Part shown: in pieces, positions 8,606-15,583 of the stretch | How the letters are laid out: each line of letters starts with the position of its first letter | How positions within the stretch are numbered: the stretch's first letter is position 1 | Origin: an uncultured Oscillospiraceae bacterium | Lineage (GTDB): Bacteria > Bacillota > Clostridia > Oscillospirales > Acutalibacteraceae | DNA: 64,000 nucleotides | Direction of reading: 5' to 3' | Assembly: GCA_949293315.1 (NCBI GenBank) | Contig: CASFCH010000051.1 | Location: forward strand, 16,001-80,000 | The notes under the pieces: generated by a model | What the model was told of the DNA's origin: nothing | Databases searched by the model: none | The model's input: only the letters and a program-made list of their open reading frames with translations | Position numbers and translations under genes: made by a program

Positions 8606-9295
8606 TTAAGCAATTATAGAAATACTTTCAGCAATATTTACTATTTCGTTTTTATTCAAATTTCCAGAAACATAAAACACTTGCTTTTCATCATTCCATA
8701 TTATCGTTGACACACCCTTATTCTCAAAGTAGATTCCTTTTTGACCCCAAACAAAAACCTCTTCACTTTTAATACCTTCTGTATCTATGCTCCTTTGCAT
8801 GTTTCCGTTCAATGTCTGACGAATAATTATTCGCTTGTCACTATTATCTGCATACTCCACTCGTCTTGCAATATCATCTTTACTCTCACTCACCAACTCA
8901 AACCCTTCCGGGATATATGTAATCTCGATCTCGTCGATCGAGACGGCCGCATCTGTCTGGACGCTCTCCTCCGGCTGTTCAAAAATGATCGCGGTAAATT
9001 CCTCATAGACCTCCGTAAAGAAGGAGACGATCGACTCGCGCACGGCGCCGACACTGAGCATACAGGCCGCGAGCAGTGCGATCACAGCGGCAAGAACCGC
9101 CACGCGTTTGCCCGCAGTCCGCCTTCGGTAAGGCCTGATTCCGCGGGTCAGCAGCGCCTCCATTTTCTGCTCAAATTCGGGTGAAAAGTGATGCTCGCCG
9201 ATCTCATCCTCCGACGGCAGACGCGCGAATTCCTCTTCCATATAGGCGGCCACCGCCTGCTTGAGCATCAGTTCCCCGCTTTTATCTCTCTTCAA
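8606..9295 (-). CDS. Anti-sigma-like membrane protein (DUF4367-type)
   Basis: A 229-residue protein encoded 5 bases after the sigma factor gene, so very likely its regulator. An N-terminal cytoplasmic region of about 65 residues is followed by one membrane helix (about 66-83) and an extracytoplasmic domain whose ITYIPEGFELVSE start and C-terminal layout resemble DUF4367 sensor domains. The first codon at 9295 is TTG; an ATG at 9268 with GCGGGGAACTG upstream is an alternative start. The 5' half is GC-rich like the chromosome, whereas the part below about 8930 is strongly AT-rich, as if the sensor half had been replaced. Confidence 0.75.
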   Translation of the reverse strand: MKRDKSGELMLKQAVAAYMEEEFARLPSEDEIGEHHFSPEFEQKMEALLTRGIRPYRRRTAGKRVAVLAAVIALLAACMLSVGAVRESIVSFFTEVYEEFTAIIFEQPEESVQTDAAVSIDEIEITYIPEGFELVSESKDDIARRVEYADNSDKRIIIRQTLNGNMQRSIDTEGIKSEEVFVWGQKGIYFENKGVSTIIWNDEKQVFYVSGNLNKNEIVNIAESISIIA

Positions 9296-9300
9296 AGGCC

Positions 9301-9855
9301 CTACACCCCCTTTTTCTTCCGGCGTCTCCTGCCGACCAGTTCTCTGGCCCGTTGGAGACGCTTGCGCGCCGCGGCATAGCTGATGCCCAGCAGCTGGGCA
9401 ATCTCCATCTCATCCCTATCGTAATAATATTTCAGTTCCATCACATCGCGATAGATCTGCGGCAGATCTGCGATCTTGTTTTTGATATCATCGATTGTCA
9501 TTTGGGTCACAACCTGTGTCTCCACATTCTGCTGGTCCACAAACTCATGGCCCTGTGACTCTTCAATATCTGCAAATCCGAGTTCGTGCTTGCGTTTTAC
9601 ATACATCGTTTTGGAGATATTTCTAACAACTATAACCACAAAGCATCGCGTTTTGTGACTTACAATTTCTTCAACTCCGTCCAAATGCTTGATGATCCGT
9701 ACAAACGCCTGATGTACCGCGTCCTCCGCCAGGCGATCATCGCGCAGAACGTCCCGCGCCACATAAAACATCAGATTCCGGTACTGATAGTAGAGCTGCT
9801 CCACCTTTTTCCGATCCTCTTCCGAATCCACAAGTGTTAAATAAAACGCAAGCAC
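9301..9855 (-). CDS. Sigma-70 family RNA polymerase sigma factor (ECF-like)
   Basis: A 184-residue alternative sigma factor. Region 2 is seen as YYQYRNLMFYVARDVL and AEDAVHQAFVRIIKHL; region 4 as DVMELKYYYDRDEMEIAQLL followed by the helix-turn-helix GISYAAARKRLQRARE. I choose GTG 9855 because GGGGAGG lies eight bases upstream; the frame continues to a TTG at 9891 with no comparable site. It ends with a basic RRRRKKKG tail, and the anti-sigma-like gene follows 5 bases later. A TTGACA/TATAAT promoter precedes it, so basal expression appears to depend on the housekeeping sigma factor. Confidence 0.88.
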   Translation of the reverse strand: MLAFYLTLVDSEEDRKKVEQLYYQYRNLMFYVARDVLRDDRLAEDAVHQAFVRIIKHLDGVEEIVSHKTRCFVVIVVRNISKTMYVKRKHELGFADIEESQGHEFVDQQNVETQVVTQMTIDDIKNKIADLPQIYRDVMELKYYYDRDEMEIAQLLGISYAAARKRLQRARELVGRRRRKKKGV

Positions 9856-9902
9856 ACCCGAAGCCTCCCCGTTATTTTTCTTCAAAAGCAAAGTATGACG
9901 AT

Positions 9903-9931
9903 ATTATATTCGCCTTATTTACGTTTGTCAA
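9903..9931 (-). promoter_or_regulatory. Consensus promoter for the sigma factor operon
   Basis: On the minus strand TTGACA (9926-9931), a 17-bp spacer and TATAAT (9903-9908) form a perfect housekeeping-type promoter 48 bases upstream of the GTG start. Confidence 0.8.
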
Positions 9932-10325
9932 ATTTAGGATTTTCATGTCGATCGTGATTTTAATTATTTTCATCCACTCATTCGGTTTACTTTCATTTTT
10001 TGTCCGCTTTTTATGAGGTGAACTGTCTACAAAGAAAACCGTTACTCATACATTTTACACGATATTTATCAAATAAAACACTGTTTTCTTTCAATTTTTC
10101 CATTATTGCCCAAAAAACATCAATTTGCACAGTCTATCCGCCAATTTTTATTATGTTTTTATACCCTTAGCATCTTGACTTGACAACAATCGGGCAGAAA
10201 CTTTTCCTCCTATTTTTTCATCCCCCTGTCCCGGACCATCCCCGGGCAGATTTTTGGATCATCCCGCCCCGCAGTGTATAGACGGCGTCATAAAAATAAC
10301 CGATTTTTTTGCTTTTTTCTCACCC
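9932..10325. other. AT-rich intergenic region without a gene
   Basis: About 390 bases between two divergent promoters. It is very AT-rich apart from a short GC-rich patch near 10,225-10,290. I see no convincing open frame with a ribosome site, no strong hairpin and no RNA gene signature. A further regulatory site is possible but not identified. Confidence 0.5.
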
Positions 10326-10354
10326 TTGATACACTTTTTATTCCTGAATATAAT
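10326..10354 (+). promoter_or_regulatory. Promoter of the 10.4-kb lipoprotein gene
   Basis: TTGATA (10326-10331), a 17-bp spacer and TATAAT (10349-10354) form a near-consensus promoter about 60 bases upstream of the ATG. Confidence 0.75.
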
Positions 10355-10414
10355 CTTAGATAGAATCATTTCCGGAAATTTTTCAATTTTAGTGAAAATT
10401 TAAGGGGTATAAAA

Positions 10415-11230
10415 ATGAGCAGACAAATGATCAGACTTTTAGCGCTCGGGCTCTCTGCCGCCATGCTGTTTTCTCTGGCCGCATGCGGCGGGGAAGAGAC
10501 GCCGGGTTCCAGCTCCGAAAGTGTATCGGTGAGCGAAACCGCACCGGCTCCGGAGGATGCCGCGCCCGTTGCCGAATCCAACGACCAGTCCGAGCCCGTC
10601 TCCGGTGAGACGGAGCCAAACGATTCTCTCCAGACACCGGCTGCGCCGCAGAGCACGGAGGACCTCATCGCCGCGTTCAATCAGGGCGGGGCGGTCAACC
10701 TGCGCTGCACCTCCTCCTCGCAGACGCTTACAGCCGGCAAACTTTGGATGGGGGATAAAACAGACGAGGCGATCGACGCGCTGGCTCCCGATCAGACGGC
10801 GCTGCGCGCCAAGTTTGAAAAGACAGCTTCCGGCGGCGCACAGCTCCCCTCCCTCAGCGCCGGAAATGTGGCGTCGACCAGCGTCTCCGGCACCACCGTC
10901 ACCTTCAAGCTCAAGGATGCCTCCGCGACGCATGACTCCGCCGCACAGGGAGTTGGCGGCTACGTCAATATTATCGACCGCGACCGGACGCTGGAGCTGG
11001 TACAGGGCGTTAAGGATCTGGTCAATCTCTCCAACGCAAACGTCAAGGTGGACTCCGCCTCTCACAGCCTCAGCGGCGGTACGCTGACGGTGGAATTCAG
11101 CAGCGACTTCTCCAAGGTGTCCTCGGTCAAATTCACCGCCAGGCAGCATGTCCGGGCCACTATGACCTATCTGATCGCCATTAAGATCAACGCCGATCTG
11201 AATTACGATCTGACTGCGGAGTATCGATAA
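10415..11230 (+). CDS. Lipoprotein of unknown function (paralogue of the 45.4-kb lipoprotein)
   Basis: A 271-residue secreted lipoprotein. The signal peptide ends in lipobox LAAC (Cys24), then comes a Ser/Glu/Pro-rich linker to about residue 75 and a folded C-terminal domain. That domain aligns with the lipoprotein at 45427-46275: both have L-S/N-A-x-V-x-S-x-x-x-G, then TFKLK or IEFKLK with an alanine-rich turn, then a G-Y segment and a final beta-rich part. The function is unknown. AAGGGGTATAAAA precedes the ATG and the gene stands alone with its own promoter. Unlike its paralogue it is GC-rich throughout. Confidence 0.85.
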   Translation: MSRQMIRLLALGLSAAMLFSLAACGGEETPGSSSESVSVSETAPAPEDAAPVAESNDQSEPVSGETEPNDSLQTPAAPQSTEDLIAAFNQGGAVNLRCTSSSQTLTAGKLWMGDKTDEAIDALAPDQTALRAKFEKTASGGAQLPSLSAGNVASTSVSGTTVTFKLKDASATHDSAAQGVGGYVNIIDRDRTLELVQGVKDLVNLSNANVKVDSASHSLSGGTLTVEFSSDFSKVSSVKFTARQHVRATMTYLIAIKINADLNYDLTAEYR

Positions 11231-11269
11231 GTATTTCCCGTGCTATTCAGGCAATTTACCCTTTTCAAC

Positions 11270-11305
11270 GCAGACGGCCGGCGCCATCAGGCGCCGGCCG
11301 TCTGC
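11270..11305. terminator. Perfect 16-bp hairpin between convergent genes
   Basis: Arms at 11270-11285 and 11290-11305 are perfectly complementary (GCAGACGGCCGGCGCC and its reverse complement) with an ATCA loop. There is no proper T-run on either side. Its place between convergent stops suggests a bidirectional transcription stop. Confidence 0.6.
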
Positions 11306-11349
11306 ATGCCGAAAGCTCTATATTTTTCACACCGGGAACAGGAGTCCGT

Positions 11350-12219
11350 TTAAAACGTCTCAAACCGCACCGAACGCACAGGCTCGCGCAGCAGCGGCAG
11401 CTCCCGCTCGAGCAGCACGCCCTCGCGCTCCGGGTAGACATAAGCACTGCTGTCGCGAATACAGCGCCCTACAAATTCGACGGCGCGCCCGATCGCTTCG
11501 GGCAGACCGTTCCCCTGCATCAGCCCCCCTGTGACAACGCTGGTGAAAATATCTCCGGTCCCGGGATATGACGCGTGAATGCGCCGGCTGCTGAACTTCC
11601 ACGCCCTGCGGGAGGCGGAATCCATCGCCGCTACCGCGATATGCTCCGCGCCGTCCGGGACGCTGGTAATAATTACGGCTTTCGGGCCCATCTCCGTCAG
11701 GCGAAGCAGCCAGTCCCGCAGCTCTGGCATCTCGATCTCCGACCGGCAGCGCTCCCCCAGCAGCAGTGCCGCCTCCGTAAAATTGGGCGTGATGATCTGC
11801 GCGCGGGAGACGAGGCGGCGCATCTCCCCCACCATCTCCGGCTCCACGGAGCGATAGATCTCCCCATCATCCCCCAACACGGGATCCACAACCACCAGCG
11901 TATCTGAGTCGCCGAAAGCGGCAATAAAGTCCTCCACAATGCGCACCTGCCTTGGGGAGCCAAGGAAGCCCGAATAAATGCAGTCAAAGCGCATCTCGAG
12001 CGCCTTCCAGCAGCGGATATACGCTTCCATGGTGTCCGTCAGGTCCACAAAGCTGTACGGCGCATCCCCGTTCGTATCGCTGGAGAGCACGGCCGTGGGA
12101 AGAGGGTTGACCTCGATCCCCATGGCGGACAGCACCGGCATCACCGCCTTGAGCGCGGAGTGCCCCACACCGGAAATATCATGGATCGCCGCCACCCGCT
12201 GCCGAAACCGGTCTCCCAT
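11350..12219 (-). CDS. Pyridoxamine/pyridoxal kinase (PdxY-like, ribokinase fold)
   Basis: A 289-residue kinase of the PfkB/ThiD superfamily that phosphorylates B6 vitamers for cofactor salvage. Key stretches are HDISGVGHSAL near the N-terminus, VVVDPVLGDDGEIY in the middle, ITPNFTEAALLLGE, and the C-terminal anion-hole motif SYPGTGDIFTSVVTG with its catalytic Asp. I use ATG 12219 because AAAGGG lies nine bases upstream; ATG 12228 has the same site abutting it. A ThiD-type hydroxymethylpyrimidine kinase is a less likely alternative. It is monocistronic. Confidence 0.85.
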   Translation of the reverse strand: MGDRFRQRVAAIHDISGVGHSALKAVMPVLSAMGIEVNPLPTAVLSSDTNGDAPYSFVDLTDTMEAYIRCWKALEMRFDCIYSGFLGSPRQVRIVEDFIAAFGDSDTLVVVDPVLGDDGEIYRSVEPEMVGEMRRLVSRAQIITPNFTEAALLLGERCRSEIEMPELRDWLLRLTEMGPKAVIITSVPDGAEHIAVAAMDSASRRAWKFSSRRIHASYPGTGDIFTSVVTGGLMQGNGLPEAIGRAVEFVGRCIRDSSAYVYPEREGVLLERELPLLREPVRSVRFETF

Positions 12220-12341
12220 TCTCCTCATCCCTTTCGCCTGTACTGATTGTAAATCAATTTTATCACACCCGTGCGGCCGCTTCAAGCACGGACTCACAAG
12301 GGGCCCCTCCTGTTTCGGGTGGATTATTTACATTTTATTCA

Positions 12342-12370
12342 TTGAAATTTTCCGGGGAATGGCGTATTAT
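12342..12370 (+). promoter_or_regulatory. Promoter of htpG
   Basis: TTGAAA (12342-12347), a 17-bp spacer and TATTAT (12365-12370) form a good vegetative promoter. Its start point would fall at the left edge of the CIRCE element. Confidence 0.75.
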
Positions 12371-12374
12371 AGTT

Positions 12375-12401
12375 TTAGCACTCCAAACAAAAGAGTGCTA
12401 A
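12375..12401 (+). promoter_or_regulatory. CIRCE element (HrcA operator)
   Basis: TTAGCACTC (12375-12383), a 9-bp spacer and GAGTGCTAA (12393-12401) match the CIRCE consensus at every base. It begins five bases after the -10 box and ends 23 bases before the htpG start codon. HrcA bound here would block transcription until heat or misfolded protein titrates GroEL. CIRCE normally controls groESL and the hrcA-grpE-dnaK operon. Confidence 0.95.
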
Positions 12402-12424
12402 AACTTGTTTCAGAGGCGGATAAA

Positions 12425-14341
12425 ATGGCAAAAAAACAATTCAAGGCCGAATCCAAGCGGCTGCTGGATCTGATGATCCACTCCATCTATACGAACAAGG
12501 AGATCTTCCTGCGCGAGCTGATCTCCAACGCGAGCGACGCTATTGACAAGCTCGCCTACCGCTCCCTGACGGACGACTCCGTCACCCTCAAGCACGACGA
12601 CTATCGCATTGACTTGAAGATCGACAAGGAGAACGGCACCCTCACCGTGAGCGACAACGGCATCGGCATGGACGCCAAATCGCTGGAGGAGAACCTGGGC
12701 GTGATCGCCAAGAGCGGCTCCCTGGCCTTCAAGCAGGCCGTCCAGGCGGACAAGGAGCACCCGGAGGCGGACGCGGCGGATATCATCGGCCAGTTCGGCG
12801 TGGGCTTCTACTCGGCGTTTATGGTGTCGGACAAGGTGACCGTCATCAGCCGGGCCTACGGCGCCGACGAGGCCAACCGCTGGGAGTCCAACGGGGCGGA
12901 CGGCTATACCATCACCCCGTGCGAGCGCGAATCCGCCGGTACGGACGTGATCATGAAGATCAAAGAGGATACGGAGGATTATGACTACACCCGCTATCTG
13001 GATCCGTACACGCTCCAGGGCTTGGTGAAAAAGTACTCCGACTATATCCGCTGGCCGATCAAAATGGATATGACCAAAACGCGCCCGGTGGAGAAAAAGG
13101 AGGGCGACGATGATAAGGACGCCCCCAGCTACGAGGAGTACACGGAGAACGTGACGCTCAACAGCATGGTCCCCCTGTGGCACAAGAACCCGAAAGAGGT
13201 CTCCGACGACGACTATGCCGCCCTGTACCGCGAAAAATTCGGCGCGTTTGACCGCCCGCTCAAGACGATCCACATCAGCACGGAGGGCGTCGTCTCCTAT
13301 GAGGCGCTGCTGTTTATCCCGTCCGCCGCGCCATTCGACTACTACTCCAAGGACTATGAGCGCGGGCTGCAGCTCTACTCCAACGGCGTGCTCATCATGG
13401 ATAAATGCGCCGACCTGATCCCCGAATATTTCCGTTTTATCCGCGGCATTGTGGATACGCAGGACGTGTCCCTGAACATCTCGCGTGAGATGCTGCAGGA
13501 ATCCCCGCAGGTGCGCGCCATCAGCCGCAGCATTGAGAAGAAGATCCGCCGCGAGCTGACCAAGCTGCTCGAGAAGGACCGCGAGACGTACGAAAAATTC
13601 TTCCAGACATTCGGCCTTCAGCTCAAGTTTGGCGTGGTGAGCGATTACGGCGAGAACAAGGACGATCTGAAGGATCTCCTGCTGTTCAAATCCTCCTTTG
13701 AGGGCAAGCTGGTCACGATCAAGGAGTATATCTCCCGCATGCCGGAGGCTCAGAAGGATATCTACTACGCCTGTGCGCAGACGGTGGACAAGGCCAGGGC
13801 CCTGCCGCAGGCGGAGGCGCTGCTGGCCAAAGGGTTCGAGGTGCTCTACCTGACGGACGACGCGGACGAGTTCGTGATGAAAACGCTCCTGAACGAGGAC
13901 GGCAAGAACTTTGTCAACGTGCGCGAATACCAGGAGGAGCGCTCCGACGAGGAGAAGGAGCAGGAGAAACAGCAGGCGCAGGCGCTCGAGGGCGTGCTCG
14001 GCTTTGTCAAAGAGAAGCTCGGCGGCAAGGTTGCGGATGTCAAGCTCTCCAACGCGCTCGGCTCCCATCCCGTCTCCCTCGCGAGCCAGGGCGGCATCAC
14101 GCTGGAGATGGAGCAGTATTTCAGCCGCATCGCCATGGAGAACGCCCCCAAGGCGGAAAAGGTGCTGGAGCTGAACCCCGATCATCCGCTGGTGAAAAAG
14201 CTCTCCGAGACCTACGAGAGCGACGCGGACACCGCCGCCAAGTACGCCCAGCTGCTCTACAACCAGGCCATGCTGATGGCGGGCTTCGAGATCGAGGACC
14301 CCACCGCCTACACGGACCTGCTGTGCAGCCTGCTGGCGTAA
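12425..14341 (+). CDS. htpG: Molecular chaperone HtpG (bacterial Hsp90)
   Basis: Cytosolic ATP-dependent chaperone of 638 residues, full length for HtpG. The N-terminal GHKL ATPase shows NASDAIDKL, DNGIGM and GQFGVGFYSAFM. The middle domain shows SREMLQESPQVRAI, with a conserved Arg for ATP contact. The C-terminal dimerisation domain is complete. The frame is open far upstream, but the true start is ATG 12425 (MAKKQF), just after the CIRCE element and an AGAGGCGG ribosome site. It is a single-gene unit with its own terminator. Confidence 0.97.
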   Translation: MAKKQFKAESKRLLDLMIHSIYTNKEIFLRELISNASDAIDKLAYRSLTDDSVTLKHDDYRIDLKIDKENGTLTVSDNGIGMDAKSLEENLGVIAKSGSLAFKQAVQADKEHPEADAADIIGQFGVGFYSAFMVSDKVTVISRAYGADEANRWESNGADGYTITPCERESAGTDVIMKIKEDTEDYDYTRYLDPYTLQGLVKKYSDYIRWPIKMDMTKTRPVEKKEGDDDKDAPSYEEYTENVTLNSMVPLWHKNPKEVSDDDYAALYREKFGAFDRPLKTIHISTEGVVSYEALLFIPSAAPFDYYSKDYERGLQLYSNGVLIMDKCADLIPEYFRFIRGIVDTQDVSLNISREMLQESPQVRAISRSIEKKIRRELTKLLEKDRETYEKFFQTFGLQLKFGVVSDYGENKDDLKDLLLFKSSFEGKLVTIKEYISRMPEAQKDIYYACAQTVDKARALPQAEALLAKGFEVLYLTDDADEFVMKTLLNEDGKNFVNVREYQEERSDEEKEQEKQQAQALEGVLGFVKEKLGGKVADVKLSNALGSHPVSLASQGGITLEMEQYFSRIAMENAPKAEKVLELNPDHPLVKKLSETYESDADTAAKYAQLLYNQAMLMAGFEIEDPTAYTDLLCSLLA

Positions 14342-14360
14342 TACAAGCCGATATAAAACC

Positions 14361-14406
14361 GGTCTCCGCTCAAAGCCTGACGGCTTCGGGTGGAGACCTT
14401 CTTGTT
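14361..14406 (+). terminator. Terminator after htpG
   Basis: The stem GGTCTCC / GGAGACC encloses an inner stem AAAGCC / GGCTTC-like loop and is followed by TTCTTGTT. It lies 20 bases after the htpG stop. Confidence 0.65.
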
Positions 14407-14537
14407 CCTGTGAAATATTTGCTTCTCCCAAGGGCCCGGCAGCAGGTATTTTCCTCCGCTCCTGCGGTCCGCTTTCGGCCGAATACCGCCACGCTCACCG
14501 GAAAAGGCGGCGTAGGGTTTCTCCGCAATCACTTCAT

Positions 14538-15422
14538 TTAAAAAAGACCCGGAATCAGATGGGCCAGACCCAGCCCGACGGCAAAGGAGGCAGCGTTGGC
14601 TGCAACTGCGCACCCCACCGCCCGGCCCACGCCCGCCCGTTTTTGGGAGAACCGGGGCAGCAGGAAGACATAGAGCAACGCCTCCCCCACGCAGACGCAC
14701 ACCTCCAGCAGCACGTACGTCCCGGTGGCCGCCCACTCCCCGTTGTAGTAGGCGGAAAGATTCAGCGCCAAATTGAGCAGCACCTGTGTGAGAACATTGA
14801 CCACTCCGATAAACAGCAGCTGCTTCCGCTCCCGCAGGCCAAAGATCAGCGCGACTGCCATCTCCAGCGCAATGGTGAGGAGGAGGCGCACAGTAAAATT
14901 GAGCGCTTCACCGGAGTGATCATAGCTCTCCTCCGCGGCAATCGGGAGGCCCTCTGCCGGCAGGCTTCCGTACTCCAGACGGATGGTATAATAGCTGTCA
15001 AAGGCGTAGGCGGTATAGCTCTGGCTGACGACAAAACGCTCCTCCGCCGGGAAATAGAGCAGCACCTTAAAGGGATCCGGCGGATAGTATCCCCAGACAA
15101 AGGTATCCTCCCCCTGGCATACCCAAAACTGCGGCAAAAAATAGTAGCCGTCCCCATCCCGGTATTGGGCAAATTTTTGCAGCACTTCATATCGAACCGG
15201 ATCTTCATCATAGGGGGTTGTCTCACTCTCACTGTATGCACGGAGCGGCCCGTTGGACGGATCCGATGAGAGCAGCGTGGCATAGTAGACCGTATCCGCC
15301 TCCACCCCCTCGACCGTCACGGTGACGGAGGGTTTGGGCCCCATATCGGCACTGGCGCTCAGGGGCAGCATCGACACGATCAGAAGACTGCAAAACAGTG
15401 CGGGCAACATTCTACGGCGCAT
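14538..15422 (-). CDS. Hypothetical secreted/membrane protein
   Basis: A 294-residue protein of unrecognised family. MRRR is followed by a signal peptide (hydrophobic core about residues 5-20, likely cut after SASA). Then comes an extracytoplasmic domain of about 150 residues rich in Tyr and acidic residues, and four or so hydrophobic helices in the C-terminal half. ATG 15422 has GAGAGAGGTGTTTGAG upstream. The layout resembles proteins often annotated only as putative membrane proteins in Clostridia. It lies alone between terminators, so context gives no clue. Confidence 0.75.
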   Translation of the reverse strand: MRRRMLPALFCSLLIVSMLPLSASADMGPKPSVTVTVEGVEADTVYYATLLSSDPSNGPLRAYSESETTPYDEDPVRYEVLQKFAQYRDGDGYYFLPQFWVCQGEDTFVWGYYPPDPFKVLLYFPAEERFVVSQSYTAYAFDSYYTIRLEYGSLPAEGLPIAAEESYDHSGEALNFTVRLLLTIALEMAVALIFGLRERKQLLFIGVVNVLTQVLLNLALNLSAYYNGEWAATGTYVLLEVCVCVGEALLYVFLLPRFSQKRAGVGRAVGCAVAANAASFAVGLGLAHLIPGLF

Positions 15423-15547
15423 CTCAAACACCTCTCTCCCGATTCCCAAAGCTGCATACTCTTCTTCAGCTTCATTATAGGAGGGCGCGCCCCGCAATGC
15501 AACAGATATGACAAAGCTGTAAATAATTGTCATCTTGCCGTCATAAG

Positions 15548-15576
15548 AAAAAGGAGGGGTTACCCCTCCTTTTTTG
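15548..15576. terminator. Bidirectional terminator at the end of the glucuronide operon
   Basis: AAAAAGGAGGGG and CCCCTCCTTTTTT form a perfect stem with a TTA loop and a T-run on both strands. It ends the minus-strand glucuronide operon and faces away from the gene at 14538-15422. Confidence 0.85.
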
Positions 15577-15583
15577 CCCTGAT

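Noticed and set aside
12410..14431. A 673-codon minus-strand frame opposite htpG
   Set aside because: Composition is that of an antisense shadow, and htpG on the plus strand has promoter, operator, ribosome site and full family match.
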